Assembly: GCF_029227915.1 (NCBI RefSeq)
Contig: NC_079877.1
Coordinates: 33,197,851-33,261,850 of the forward strand
Reading direction: 5' to 3'
Length of the DNA stretch: 64,000 bases
DNA from: Hydractinia symbiolongicarpus
Lineage: Eukaryota; Cnidaria; Hydrozoa; Anthoathecata; Hydractiniidae
Of this stretch, positions 1 through 11,740 are shown piece after piece (the first letter of the stretch is position 1; each line of letters starts with the position of its first letter). The position numbers were made by a program, and so were the translations under genes. Below the pieces are notes generated by a model. It saw only the letters and a list, made by a program, of their open reading frames with translations. It searched no databases and was not told the DNA's origin.

Positions 1-813
1 TTCACCACTAAAACGCATGAGACTTGTAGTTTTCAAAAATGTTTTCATTTTTGGTGAGACGCTTAATGAAAGTGGTTTAATCGCAGGCAAACGAAAACCC
101 GCGATTTCCCGTAAATCCCGGACTTGGCCCGTATAGTCGAATGTATACAAAGAAAGTACCCTGTGAGAAAACTCATTTCCAAAACGATTTTTTAAATTAT
201 CTTTTCACCACTAAAACGCATGAGACTTGTAGTTTTCAAAAGTGTTTTCATTTTTGATGAGAAGCTGAATAAAAGAAGTTTAATCGCCGGCAAACGAAAA
301 TCCGCGATTTCCCGTAAATCCCGGGCTTGGCCCGTATAGTCAAAAGTATACAAAGAAAGTACCCTGTGAGTAAACTCATTTCCAGAACGATTTTTTAAAT
401 TATTTTTTCACCACTAAAACGCATAAGACTTGTAGTTTTCAAAAATGTTTTGATTTTTGATGAGACGCTGAAAAAAAAAGTTTAATCGCCGGCAAACGAA
501 AACCCGCGATTTCCCGTAAATCCCGGGCTTGGCCCGTATAGTCAAGAGTATACAAAGAAAGTACCCAGGGAGTAAACTCATTTCCCGAAGGATTTTTTAA
601 ATTATTCTTTCACCACTAAAACGCGTGAGACTCGTAGTTTTCAAAAGTGTTTTCATTTTTGATGAGACGCTGAATAAAAGAAGTTTAATCGCCGGCAAAC
701 GAAAACCGTCGATTTCCCGAAAATCCCAGGCTTGGCTCGTATAGTTGAATGTATGTAAAGAAAGTACCCAGGGAGTAAACTGATTTCCCGAACGATTTTT
801 TAAATTATTTTTT
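1..813 (+). repeat. Four individually diverged monomers at the window edge
   Basis: Anchors at 3, 206, 409 and 611. The first is W-like (TTAATGAAAGTGG, CCTGTGAG). The second carries GAGAAGCTG. The third has an A-run, GCTGAAAAAAAAAG, in place of GCTGAATAAAAGAAG. The fourth has CGCGTGAG with CCCAGGCTTGGCTCG. No higher-order period is visible within this short stretch. Confidence 0.8.
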
Positions 814-1614
814 CACCACTAAAACGCATGAGACTTGTAGTTTTCAGAAATGTTTTCATTTTTGATGAGACGCTTAATGAAAGTGGTTTAATCGCCGGCA
901 AACGAAAACCCGCAATTTCCCGTAAATCCGGGGCTTGGCCCGTATAGTCGAATGTATACAAAGAAAGTACCCTGTGAGTAAACTCATTTCCAAAACGATT
1001 ATTGAAATTATCTTTTCACCACTAAAACGCATGAGACTTGTAGTTTTCAAAAATGTTTTCATTTTTGATGAGACGCTGAATAAAAGAAGTTTAATCGCCG
1101 GCAAACGAAAACCCGCGATTTCCCGTAAACCCCGGACACGGCCCGTATAGTCAAAAGTATACAAAAAAATTACCCAGGGAGTAAACTCATTTCCCGAACG
1201 ATTTTTTAAATTACTAAAACGCGTGAGACTTGTAGTTTTCAAAAGTGTTTTCATTTTTGATGAGACGCTGAATAAAAGAAGTTTAATCGCCGGCAAACGA
1301 AAACCCGCGATTTCCCGTAAATCCCGGGCTTGTCCCGTATAGTTGAATGTATATAAAGAAAGTACCCAGGGAGTAAACTGATTTCCCGAACGATTTTTTA
1401 AATTATTTTTTCACCACTAAAACGCATGAGACTTGTAGTTTTCAGAAATGTTTTCATTTTTGATGAGACGCTGAATAAAAGAAGTTTAATCGCCGGCAAA
1501 TAAAAACCCGCCATTTCCCGTAAATCCCGGACTCGGCCCGCATCGTCAAAAGTATGCAAAGAAAGTACCCAGGGAGTAAACTCATTTCCCGAACGATTTT
1601 TTAAATTATTTTTT
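814..1614 (+). repeat. W-X-S-T tetramer HOR, copy 1 (801 bp)
   Basis: Four monomers in order: W (CGCAATTTCCC, CCGGGGCTTGG), an X-like monomer without the GTTATC change, S (11-bp deletion in the linker, CTTGTCCCG), and T (CAAATAAAAACCCGCC, CCCGCATCGTC). The length is 4 x 203 minus 11. The same order returns at 2619 and 3420 and, with further changes, near 5034, 7660 and 13365. Confidence 0.85.
1207..1219 (+). repeat. 11-bp linker deletion (S monomer)
   Basis: The linker reads TTTTTTAAATTA joined directly to CTAAAACGCG, missing 11 bp that elsewhere read as six T followed by CACCA. The same junction is at 1811, 3018, 3819, 5432, 8059 and 13764 (positions of ACTAAAA). None was seen after 13.8 kb. 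Confidence 0.85.
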
Positions 1615-2408
1615 CACCACTAAAACGCATGAGACTTGTAGTTTTCAAAAATGTTTTCATTTTTGATGAGACGCTTAATGAAAGTGGTTTAATCGCCGGC
1701 AAACGAAAACCCGCGATTTCCCGTAAATCCCGGGCTTGGCCCGTATAGTCGAAAGTATACAAAGAAAGTACCCTGTGAGAAAACTCATTTCCAAAACGAT
1801 TTTATAAATTACTAAAACGCGTGAGACTTGTAGTTTTCAAAAGTGTTTTCATTTTTGATGAGACGCTGAATAAAAGAAGTTTAATCGCCGGCAAACGAAA
1901 ACCCGCGATTTCCCGTAAATCCCGGGCTTGTCCCGTATAGTTGAATGTATATAAAGAAAGTACCCAGGGAGTAAACTGATTTCCCGAACGATTTTTTAAA
2001 TTATTTTTTCACCACTAAAACGCATGAGACTTGTAGTTTTCAGAAATGTTTTCATTTTTGATGAGACGCTGAATAAAAGAAGTTTAATCGCCGGCAAATA
2101 AAAACCCGCCATTTCCCGTAAATCCCGGACTCGGCCCGCATCGTCAAAAGTATGCAAAGAAAGTACCCAGGGAGTAAACTCATTTCCCGAACGATTTTTT
2201 AAATTATTTTTTCACCACTAAAACGCATGAGACTTGTAGTTTTCAAAAATGTTTTCATTTTTGATGAGACGCTTAATGAAAGTGGTTTAATCGCCGGCAA
2301 ACGAAAACCCGCGATTTCCCGTAAATCCCGGGCTTGGCCCGTATAGTCGAAAGTATACAAAGAAAGTACCCTGTGAGAAAACTCATTTCCAAAACGATTT
2401 TATAAATT
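1213..2408 (+). repeat. S-T-U trimer, two tandem copies (598-bp period)
   Basis: S starts at 1213 and again at 1811, 598 bp apart (3 x 203 minus 11). T anchors are at 1412 and 2010, U anchors at 1615 and 2213. U has TTAATGAAAGTGG, GTCGAAAGTATAC and CCTGTGAGAAAAC, followed by ATTTTATAAATTA. A single unrelated monomer (GCTGCATAAAAG) follows at 2416-2618. The first S-T pair also belongs to the preceding W-X-S-T tetramer. Confidence 0.8.
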
Positions 2409-2618
2409 ATCTTTTCACCACTAAAACGCATGAGACTTGTAGTTTTCAGAAATGTTTTCATTTTTGATGAGACGCTGCATAAAAGAAGTTTAATCGCCGG
2501 CAAACGAAAACCCGCGATTTCCCGTAAATCCCAGGCTTGGCTCGTATAGTTGAATGTATGTAAAGAAAGTACCCAGGGAGTAAACTGATTTCCCGAACGA
2601 TTTTTTAAATTATTTTTT

Positions 2619-4220
2619 CACCACTAAAACGCATGAGACTGGTAGTTTTCAGAAATGTTTTCATTTTTGATGAGACGCTTAATGAAAGTGGTTTAATCGC
2701 CGGCAAACGAAAACCCGCAATTTCCCGTAAATCCGGGGCTTGGCCCGTATAGTCGAATGTATACAAAGAAAGTACCCTGTGAGTAAACTCATTTCCAAAA
2801 CGATTATTGAAATTATCTTTTCACCACTAAAACGCATGAGACTTGTAGTTATCAAAAATGTTTTCATTTTTGATGAGACGCTGAATAAAAGAAGTTTAAT
2901 CGCCGGCAAACGAAAACACACTATTTCCCGTAAACCCCGGACACGGCCCGTATAGTCAAAAGTATACAAAGAAATTACCCAGGGAGTAAACTCATTTCCC
3001 GAACGATTTTTTAAATTACTAAAACGCGTGAGACTTGTAGTTTTCAAAAGTGTTTTCATTTTTGATGAGACGCTGAATAAAAGAAGTTTAATCGCCGGCA
3101 AACGAAAACCCGCGATTTCCCGTAAATCCCGGGCTTGTCCCGTATAGTTGAATGTATATAAAGAAAGTACCCAGGGAGTAAACTGATTTCCCGAACGATT
3201 TTTTAAATTATTTTTTCACCACTAAAACGCATGAGACTTGTAGTTTTCAGAAATGTTTTCATTTTTGATGAGACGCTGAATAAAAGAAGTTTAATCGCCG
3301 GCAAATAAAAACCCGCCATTTCCCGTAAATCCCGGACTCGGCCCGCATCGTCAAAAGTATGCAAAGAAAGTACCCAGGGAGTAAACTCATTTCCCGAACG
3401 ATTTTTTAAATTATTTTTTCACCACTAAAACGCATGAGACTTGTAGTTTTCAAAAATGTTTTCATTTTTGATGAGACGCTTGATGAAAGTGGTTTAATCG
3501 CCGGCAAACGAAAACCCGCAATTTCCCGTAAATCCGGGGCTTGGCCCGTATAGTCGAATGTATACAAAGAAAGTACCCTGTGAGTAAACTCATTTCCAAA
3601 ACGATTATTGAAATTATCTTTTCACCACTAAAACGCATGAGACTTGTAGTTATCAAAAATGTTTTCATTTTTGATGAGACGCTGAATAAAAGAAGTTTAA
3701 TCGCCGGCAAACGAAAACACACTATTTCCCGTAAACCCCGGACACGGCCCGTATAGTCAAAAGTATACAAAGAAATTACCCAGGGAGTAAACTCATTTCC
3801 CGAACGATTTTTTAAATTACTAAAACGCGTGAGACTTGTAGTTTTCAAAAGTGTTTTCATTTTTGATGAGACGCTGAATAAAAGAAGTTTAATCGCCGGC
3901 AAACGAAAACCCGCGATTTCCCGTAAATCCCGGGCTTGTCCCGTATAGTTGAATGTATATAAAGAAAGTACCCAGGGAGTAAACTGATTTCCCGAACGAT
4001 TTTTTAAATTATTTTTTCACCACTAAAACGCATGAGACTTGTAGTTTTCAGAAATGTTTTCATTTTTGATGAGACGCTGAATAAAAGAAGTTTAATCGCC
4101 GGCAAATAAAAACCCGCCATTTCCCGTAAATCCCGGACTCGGCCAGCATCGTCAAAAGTATGCAAAGAAAGTACCCAGGGAGTAAACTCATTTCCCGAAC
4201 GATTTTTTAAATTATTTTTT
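2619..4220 (+). repeat. W-X-S-T tetramer HOR, copies 2 and 3 in tandem (2 x 801 bp)
   Basis: Anchors at 2619, 3420 and 4221 are exactly 801 bp apart. Both X monomers share GTTATCAAAA and GAAAACACACTATTTCCC, which copy 1 lacks, so these two copies are each other's closest relatives. Differences seen include TTAATGAAAG against TTGATGAAAG in W and GGCCCGCATC against GGCCAGCATC in T. Confidence 0.85.
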
Positions 4221-4254
4221 CACCACTAAAACGCATGAGACTTGTAGTTTTCAA

Positions 4255-6881
4255 AAATGTTTTCATTTTTGATGAGACGCTTGATGAAAGTGGTTTAATC
4301 GCCGGCAAACGAAAACCCGCGATTTCCCGTAAATCCCGGGCTTGGCCCGTATAGTCAAAAGTATTCAAAGAAAGTACCCTGTGAGTAAACTCCTTTCCAG
4401 AACGATTTTTTAAATTATTTTTTCACCACTAAAACGCATAAGAATTGTAGTTTTCAAAAATGTTTTCATTTTTGATGAGACGCTGAATAATAGAAGTTTA
4501 ATCGCCGGCAAACGAAAACCCGCGATTTCCCGTAAACCCCGGGCTTGGCCCGTATAGTCAAAAGTATACAAAGAAAGTACCCAGGGAGTAAACTCATTTC
4601 CCGACCGATTTTTTAAATTATTCTTTCACCACTAAAACGCGTGAGACTCGTAGTTTTCAAAAGTGTTTTCATTTTTGATGAGACGCTGAATAAAAGAAGT
4701 TTAATCGCCGGCAAACGAAAACCCGCGATTTCCCGTAAATCCCAGGCTTCACTCGTATAGTTGAATGTATGTAAAGAAAGTACCCAGGGAGTAAACTGAT
4801 TTCCCGAACGATTTTTTAAATTATTCTTTCACCACTAAAACGCGTGAGACTCGTAGTTTTCAAAAGTGTTTTCATTTTTGATGAGACGCTGAATAAAAGA
4901 AGTTTAATCGCCGGCAAACGAAAACCCGCGATTTCCCGTAAATCCCAGGCTCCACTCGTATAGTTGAATGTATGTAAAGAAAGTACCCAGGGAGTAAACT
5001 GATTTCCCGAACGATTTTTTAACTTATTTTTTCACCGCTAAAACGCATGAGACTTGTAGTTTTCAGAAATGTTTTCATTTTTGATGAGACGCTTAATGAA
5101 AGTGGTTTAATCGCCGGCAAACGAAAACCCGCAATTTCCCGTAAATCCGGGGCTTGGCCCGTATAGTCGAATGTATACAAAGAAAGTACCCTGTGAGTAA
5201 ACGCATTTCCAAAACGATTATTGAAATTATCTTTTCACCACTAAAACGCATGAGACTTGTAGTTATCACAAATATTTTCATTTTTGATGAGACGCTGTAT
5301 AAAAGGCGTTTAATCGCCGGCAAACGAAAACCTGCGATTTCCCGTAAATCCTGGACTCGGCCCGTATAGTCAAAAGTATACAAAGAAAGTACCCAGGGAG
5401 TAAACTCATTTCACGAACGATTTTTTAAATTACTAAAACGCGTGAGACTTGTAGTTTTCAAAAGTGTTTTCATTTTTGATGAGACGCTGAATAAAAGAAG
5501 TTTAATCGCCGGCAAATGAAAACCCGCGATTTCCCGTAAATCCCGGGCTTGTCCCGTATAGTTGAATGTATATAAAGAAAGCACCCAGGGAGTAAACTGA
5601 TTTCCCGAACGATTTTTTAAATTATTTTTTCACCACTAAAACGCATGAGACTTGTAGTTTTCAGAAATGTTTTCATTTTTGATGAGACGCTGAATAAAAG
5701 AAGTTTAATCGCCGGCAAATGAAAACCCGCCATTTCCCGTAAATCCCGGACTCGGCCCGCATCGTCAAAAGTATGCAAAGAAAGTACCCAGGGAGTAAAC
5801 GCATTTCCCGAACGATTTTTTAAATTATTTTTTCACCACTAAAACGCATGAGACTTGTAGTTTTCAAAAATTTTTTCATTTTTGATGAGACGCTTAATGA
5901 AAGTGGTTTAATCGCCGGCAAACGAAAACCCGCGATTTCCCGTAAATCCCGGGCTTGGCCCGTATAGTCGAATGTATACAAAGAAAGTACCCTGTGAGAA
6001 AACTCATTTCCAAAACGATTTTTTAAATTACCTTTTCACCACTAAAACGCATGAGACTTGTTGTTTTCAAAAGTGTTTTCATTTTTGATGAGAAGCTGAA
6101 TAAAAGAAGTTTAATCGCCGGCAAACGAAAATCCGCGATTTCCCGTAAATCCCGGGCTTGGCCCGTATAGTCAAAAGTATACAAATAAAGTACCCTGTGA
6201 GTAAATTCATTTCCAGAACGATTTTTTAAATTATTTTTTCACCACTAAAACGCATAAGACTTGTAGTTTTTAAAAATGTTTTCATTTTTGATGAGACGCT
6301 GAATAAAAGAAGTTTAATCGCCGGCAAACAAAAACCCGCGATTTCCTGTAAATTCCGGGCTGGACCCGTATAATCGAATGTATAAAAAGAAAGTACCCTG
6401 TGAGTAAACTCATTTCCAAAACGATTTTTTAAATTACCTTTTCACCACTAAAACGCATGAGACTTGTAGTTTTCAAAAATGTTTTCATTTTTGATGAGAC
6501 GCTCAATAAAAAAGTTTAATCGCCGGCAAACGAAAACACGCCATTTCCCGTAAACCCCGGACACGGCCCGTATAGTAAAAAGTATACAAAGAAATTACCC
6601 AGGGAGTAAACTCATTTCCCGAACGATTTTTTAAATTATTATTTCACCACTAAAGCTCATGAGACTTGTAGTTTTCAGAAATGTTTTCATTTTTGATGAG
6701 ACGTTGAATAAAAGAAGTTTAATCGCCGGCAAAGGAAAACCCGCGATTTCCCGTAAATCCCGGGCTTGGCCCGTATAGTTGAATGTATATAAAGAAAGTA
6801 ACCAGGGAGTAAACTTATTTCCCGAACGATTTTTTAAATTATTTTTTCACCACTAAAACGCATGAGACTTGTAGTTTTCAG
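4255..6881 (+). repeat. 2627-bp tandem duplication, unit 1 (13 monomers)
   Basis: Reading from 4255 matches reading from 6882 throughout. Shared rare markers include TTGATGAAAG, CTCCTTTCCAG, CCCAGGCTTCACTCG and CCCAGGCTCCACTCG, TTATCACAAATATTTTC, GGCAAAGGAAAAC and CTCAATAAAAAAG. No difference was noticed, although the comparison by eye is not exhaustive. It includes a W-X-S-T block with its S junction at 5432. The left edge is set by CAAAAATG at 4252 against CAGAAATG at 6879. Confidence 0.88.
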
Positions 6882-9508
6882 AAATGTTTTCATTTTTGAT
6901 GAGACGCTTGATGAAAGTGGTTTAATCGCCGGCAAACGAAAACCCGCGATTTCCCGTAAATCCCGGGCTTGGCCCGTATAGTCAAAAGTATTCAAAGAAA
7001 GTACCCTGTGAGTAAACTCCTTTCCAGAACGATTTTTTAAATTATTTTTTCACCACTAAAACGCATAAGAATTGTAGTTTTCAAAAATGTTTTCATTTTT
7101 GATGAGACGCTGAATAATAGAAGTTTAATCGCCGGCAAACGAAAACCCGCGATTTCCCGTAAACCCCGGGCTTGGCCCGTATAGTCAAAAGTATACAAAG
7201 AAAGTACCCAGGGAGTAAACTCATTTCCCGACCGATTTTTTAAATTATTCTTTCACCACTAAAACGCGTGAGACTCGTAGTTTTCAAAAGTGTTTTCATT
7301 TTTGATGAGACGCTGAATAAAAGAAGTTTAATCGCCGGCAAACGAAAACCCGCGATTTCCCGTAAATCCCAGGCTTCACTCGTATAGTTGAATGTATGTA
7401 AAGAAAGTACCCAGGGAGTAAACTGATTTCCCGAACGATTTTTTAAATTATTCTTTCACCACTAAAACGCGTGAGACTCGTAGTTTTCAAAAGTGTTTTC
7501 ATTTTTGATGAGACGCTGAATAAAAGAAGTTTAATCGCCGGCAAACGAAAACCCGCGATTTCCCGTAAATCCCAGGCTCCACTCGTATAGTTGAATGTAT
7601 GTAAAGAAAGTACCCAGGGAGTAAACTGATTTCCCGAACGATTTTTTAACTTATTTTTTCACCGCTAAAACGCATGAGACTTGTAGTTTTCAGAAATGTT
7701 TTCATTTTTGATGAGACGCTTAATGAAAGTGGTTTAATCGCCGGCAAACGAAAACCCGCAATTTCCCGTAAATCCGGGGCTTGGCCCGTATAGTCGAATG
7801 TATACAAAGAAAGTACCCTGTGAGTAAACGCATTTCCAAAACGATTATTGAAATTATCTTTTCACCACTAAAACGCATGAGACTTGTAGTTATCACAAAT
7901 ATTTTCATTTTTGATGAGACGCTGTATAAAAGGCGTTTAATCGCCGGCAAACGAAAACCTGCGATTTCCCGTAAATCCTGGACTCGGCCCGTATAGTCAA
8001 AAGTATACAAAGAAAGTACCCAGGGAGTAAACTCATTTCACGAACGATTTTTTAAATTACTAAAACGCGTGAGACTTGTAGTTTTCAAAAGTGTTTTCAT
8101 TTTTGATGAGACGCTGAATAAAAGAAGTTTAATCGCCGGCAAATGAAAACCCGCGATTTCCCGTAAATCCCGGGCTTGTCCCGTATAGTTGAATGTATAT
8201 AAAGAAAGCACCCAGGGAGTAAACTGATTTCCCGAACGATTTTTTAAATTATTTTTTCACCACTAAAACGCATGAGACTTGTAGTTTTCAGAAATGTTTT
8301 CATTTTTGATGAGACGCTGAATAAAAGAAGTTTAATCGCCGGCAAATGAAAACCCGCCATTTCCCGTAAATCCCGGACTCGGCCCGCATCGTCAAAAGTA
8401 TGCAAAGAAAGTACCCAGGGAGTAAACGCATTTCCCGAACGATTTTTTAAATTATTTTTTCACCACTAAAACGCATGAGACTTGTAGTTTTCAAAAATTT
8501 TTTCATTTTTGATGAGACGCTTAATGAAAGTGGTTTAATCGCCGGCAAACGAAAACCCGCGATTTCCCGTAAATCCCGGGCTTGGCCCGTATAGTCGAAT
8601 GTATACAAAGAAAGTACCCTGTGAGAAAACTCATTTCCAAAACGATTTTTTAAATTACCTTTTCACCACTAAAACGCATGAGACTTGTTGTTTTCAAAAG
8701 TGTTTTCATTTTTGATGAGAAGCTGAATAAAAGAAGTTTAATCGCCGGCAAACGAAAATCCGCGATTTCCCGTAAATCCCGGGCTTGGCCCGTATAGTCA
8801 AAAGTATACAAATAAAGTACCCTGTGAGTAAATTCATTTCCAGAACGATTTTTTAAATTATTTTTTCACCACTAAAACGCATAAGACTTGTAGTTTTTAA
8901 AAATGTTTTCATTTTTGATGAGACGCTGAATAAAAGAAGTTTAATCGCCGGCAAACAAAAACCCGCGATTTCCTGTAAATTCCGGGCTGGACCCGTATAA
9001 TCGAATGTATAAAAAGAAAGTACCCTGTGAGTAAACTCATTTCCAAAACGATTTTTTAAATTACCTTTTCACCACTAAAACGCATGAGACTTGTAGTTTT
9101 CAAAAATGTTTTCATTTTTGATGAGACGCTCAATAAAAAAGTTTAATCGCCGGCAAACGAAAACACGCCATTTCCCGTAAACCCCGGACACGGCCCGTAT
9201 AGTAAAAAGTATACAAAGAAATTACCCAGGGAGTAAACTCATTTCCCGAACGATTTTTTAAATTATTATTTCACCACTAAAGCTCATGAGACTTGTAGTT
9301 TTCAGAAATGTTTTCATTTTTGATGAGACGTTGAATAAAAGAAGTTTAATCGCCGGCAAAGGAAAACCCGCGATTTCCCGTAAATCCCGGGCTTGGCCCG
9401 TATAGTTGAATGTATATAAAGAAAGTAACCAGGGAGTAAACTTATTTCCCGAACGATTTTTTAAATTATTTTTTCACCACTAAAACGCATGAGACTTGTA
9501 GTTTTCAG
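6882..9508 (+). repeat. 2627-bp tandem duplication, unit 2
   Basis: Direct tandem copy of 4255-6881. The join lies within about 10 bp (6882-6892, sequence AAATGTTTTC), between a copy continuing as ATTTTTGATG and one continuing as CATTTTGATG (the F1 type at 9475). The S junction is at 8059, which is 2627 bp after the one at 5432. Confidence 0.88.
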
Positions 9509-10928
9509 AAATGTTTTCCATTTTGATGAGACGCTTAATGAAAGTATTTTAATCGCCGGCAAACGAAAACCTGCGATTTCCCGTAAATCCTGGACTCGGC
9601 CGTATAGTCAAAAGTATACAAAGAAAGTACCCAGGGAGTAAACTCATTTCACGAACGATTTTTTAAATTATTATTTCACCACTAAAGCCCATGAGACTTG
9701 TAGTTTTCAGAAATGTTCTCATTTTTGATGAGACGCTGAATAAAAGAAGTTTAATCGCCGGCAAACGAAAACCCGCCATTTTTCGTAAACCCCGGACAGG
9801 GCCCGTATAGTCAAAGGTATACAAAGAAAGTACCCAGGGAGTAAACTCATTTCCCGAGCGATTTTTTAAATTATTTTTTCACCACTAAAACGCATGAGAC
9901 TTGTAGTTTTCCGAAATGTTTTCATTTTTGATGAGACGCCTAATGAAAGTGGTTTAATCGCCGGCAAACGAACACCCGCGATTTCCCGTAAATACCGGGC
10001 TTGGCCCGTATGGTCAAAAGTATACAAAGAAAGTACCCAGGGAGTAAACTCATTTCCCGAACGATTTTTTAAATTATTTTTTCACCACTAAAACCCATGA
10101 GACTTGTAGTTTTCAAAAACGTTTTCATTTTTGATGAGACGCTTAATGAAAGAGGTTTAATCGCCGGCAACGAAAACCCGCGATTTCACATAAATCCCGG
10201 GCTTGGCTCGTATAGTCGAATGTATACAATGAAAGTACCCAGGGTGTAAACTCATTTCCCGAACGATTTTTTAAATTTTTTTTCACCACTAAAATGCATG
10301 AGACTTGTAGTTTTCAAAAATGTTTTCATTTTTGATGAGACGCTGAATAAAAGACGTTTAATCGCCGGCAAACGAAAACCCGCGATTTCCCGTAAATCCC
10401 GGCTTTGCCCGTATAGTCAAAAGTATACAAAGAAAGTACCCAGGGAGTAAACTCGTTTCCCGAACGATTTTTTAAATTATTTTTTCACCACTAAAACGCG
10501 TGAGACTTGTAGTTTTCAAAAATATTTTCATTATTGATGAGACGCTGACAAAAGAAGTTTAATTGCCGGCAAACGAAAACCCGCCATTTCCCGTAAACCC
10601 CGGACTCGGCCCGTATAGTCAAAAGTATACAAAGAAAGTACCCAGGTGTAAACTCATTTCCCATGTATACAAAGAAAGTACTCTGTGAGTAAACTCATTT
10701 CCTAAACGATTTTTAAAATTTCTTTTCACCACTAAAACGCATGAGACTTGTAGTTTTCAAAAATGTTTTCATTTTTGATGAGAAGCTGATTAAAAAAGTT
10801 TAATCGCCGGCAAACGAAAACCCGCCATTTCCCGTAAACCCCGGACTCGGCCCGTATAGTCAAAAGTACACAAAGAAAGTACCCAGGGAGTAAACTCATT
10901 TCCCGAACGATTTTTTATATTATTTTTT
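9475..10928 (+). repeat. F cassette, F1-F7 (7 monomers, 1454 bp)
   Basis: Seven recognisable monomers: F1 (TTTTCCATTTTG), F2 (GTTCTCATTT, CCATTTTTCG), F3 (TTTCCGAAATG, GCCTAATG), F4 (AAACCCATGAG, AAACGTTTTC, GGCAACG), F5 (AAAATGCATG, CCCGGCTTTGCCC), F6 (TTTTCATTATTG, GCTGACAAAAG, with the 40-bp partial duplication) and F7 (GAGAAGCTGATT). F1 here has GTATTTTAATCG, whereas F1 at 17649 and later has GTGGTTTAATCG. W follows at 10929. Confidence 0.85.
10625..10704 (+). repeat. 40-bp partial-monomer duplication inside F6
   Basis: GTATACAAAGAAAGTAC occurs at 10625 and again at 10665. The first copy belongs to the CCCAGG class and the second to the CTGTGAG class, joined at CATTTCCC/ATGTATAC. The monomer is therefore about 243 bp long. 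The first copy has CCCAGGTGTAAAC, one base shorter than in the later relatives at 51173. Confidence 0.85.
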
Positions 10929-11740
10929 CACCACTAAAACGCATGAGACTTGTAGTTTTCAGAAATGTTTTCATTCTTGATGAGACGCTTAATGAAAGTG
11001 GTTTAATCGCCGGCAAACGAAAACCCGCGATTTCCCGTAAATCCGGGGCTTGGCCGGTATAATCGAATGTATACAAAGAAAGTACCTTGTGAGTAAACTC
11101 ATTTCCAAAACGATTATTGAAATTATCTTTTCACAACTAAAACGCATGAGACTTGTAGTTATCAAAAATGTTTTCATTTTTGATGAGACGCTGAATAAAA
11201 GGAGTTTAATCGCCGGCAAACGAAAACCTGCGATTTCCCGTAAATCCTGGACTCGGCCCGTATAGTCAAAAGTATACAAAGAAAGTACCCAGGGAGTAAA
11301 CTCATTTATCGAACTATTTTTTAATTTATTAATTCACCACTAAAGCCCATGAGACTTGTAGTTTTCAGAAATGTTTTCATTTTTGATGAGACGCTTAATG
11401 AATGTGGTTTAATAGCCGGCAAACGAAAACCCGCGACTTCCTGTAAATCCCGGGCTGGGCCCGTATAGTCGAATGTATAAAAAGAAAGTACCCTGTGAGT
11501 AAACTCATTTCCAAAACGATTTTTTAAATTACCTTTTCACCACTAAAACGCATGAGACTTGTAGTTTTCAAAAATGTTTTCATTTCTGATGAGACGCTGA
11601 ATAAAAGAAGTTTAATTGCCGGCAAACGAAAACCCGCCATTTCCCGTAAACCCCGGACACGGCCCGTATAGTCAAAAGTATACAAAGAAAGTACCCAGGG
11701 AGTAAACTCATTTCCCGAACGATTTTTTAAATTATTATTT
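10929..11740 (+). repeat. W-X-Y-Z tetramer (first half of the 8-monomer HOR)
   Basis: W has the distinctive GGCCGGTATAATCG. X has TTTTCACAACTAAAACGC and ATAAAAGGAG. Y has TTTATCGAACTA before it, AATAGCCGGC and ACTTCCTGTAAA. Z has TTTCTGATGAG and CCGGACACGG. The length is exactly 4 x 203, and A-type monomers follow at 11741. This is the earliest occurrence of the order that later becomes the 1624-bp unit. Confidence 0.8.
11161..11184 (+). other. Extended 10-bp-stem dyad of X-type monomers
   Basis: In X monomers the usual GTTTTC is GTTATC. This one-base change extends the dyad to ATCAAAAATG, TTTT, CATTTTTGAT, a perfect 10-bp stem. The same arrangement recurs in the X monomers of each 8-monomer unit, for example in the unit starting at 19106 and the one at 23199. 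Confidence 0.8.

Larger units (their letters stand above)
7665..11314 (+). repeat. 3650-bp block, copy 1 of a pair 5705 bp apart
   Basis: Matches 13370-17019 at an offset of 5705 bp. Left edge: G at 7664 against A at 13369. Right edge: T at 11315 against G at 17020. Contents are W-X-S-T and its followers, the F cassette, then W-X. One difference was found: G at 9361 (GGCAAAGGAAAAC), also present at 6734, against C at 15066. Confidence 0.85.

Noticed and set aside
874-1296. Open frames of up to 146 codons on both strands that recur through the window, e.g. proteins beginning MPAIKLLLFSVSSK or MARIVECIQRKYPVSK
   Set aside because: They lie wholly in satellite monomers, overlap on opposite strands, change frame each monomer because 203 is not a multiple of 3, and vary as the DNA does. 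There is no start context, domain or splice structure to support a gene.
4255-9508. Kilobase duplications as assembly artefacts
   Set aside because: Not excluded, but the duplications have unique hybrid joints and at least two have internal differences (9361/15066; about 54340/56610), which favours real copies. Long-read support would decide.
10625-10704. Target-site duplication of a mobile element
   Set aside because: The two 40-bp copies are adjacent with nothing inserted between them, and they belong to different monomer classes. Out-of-register recombination explains them better.
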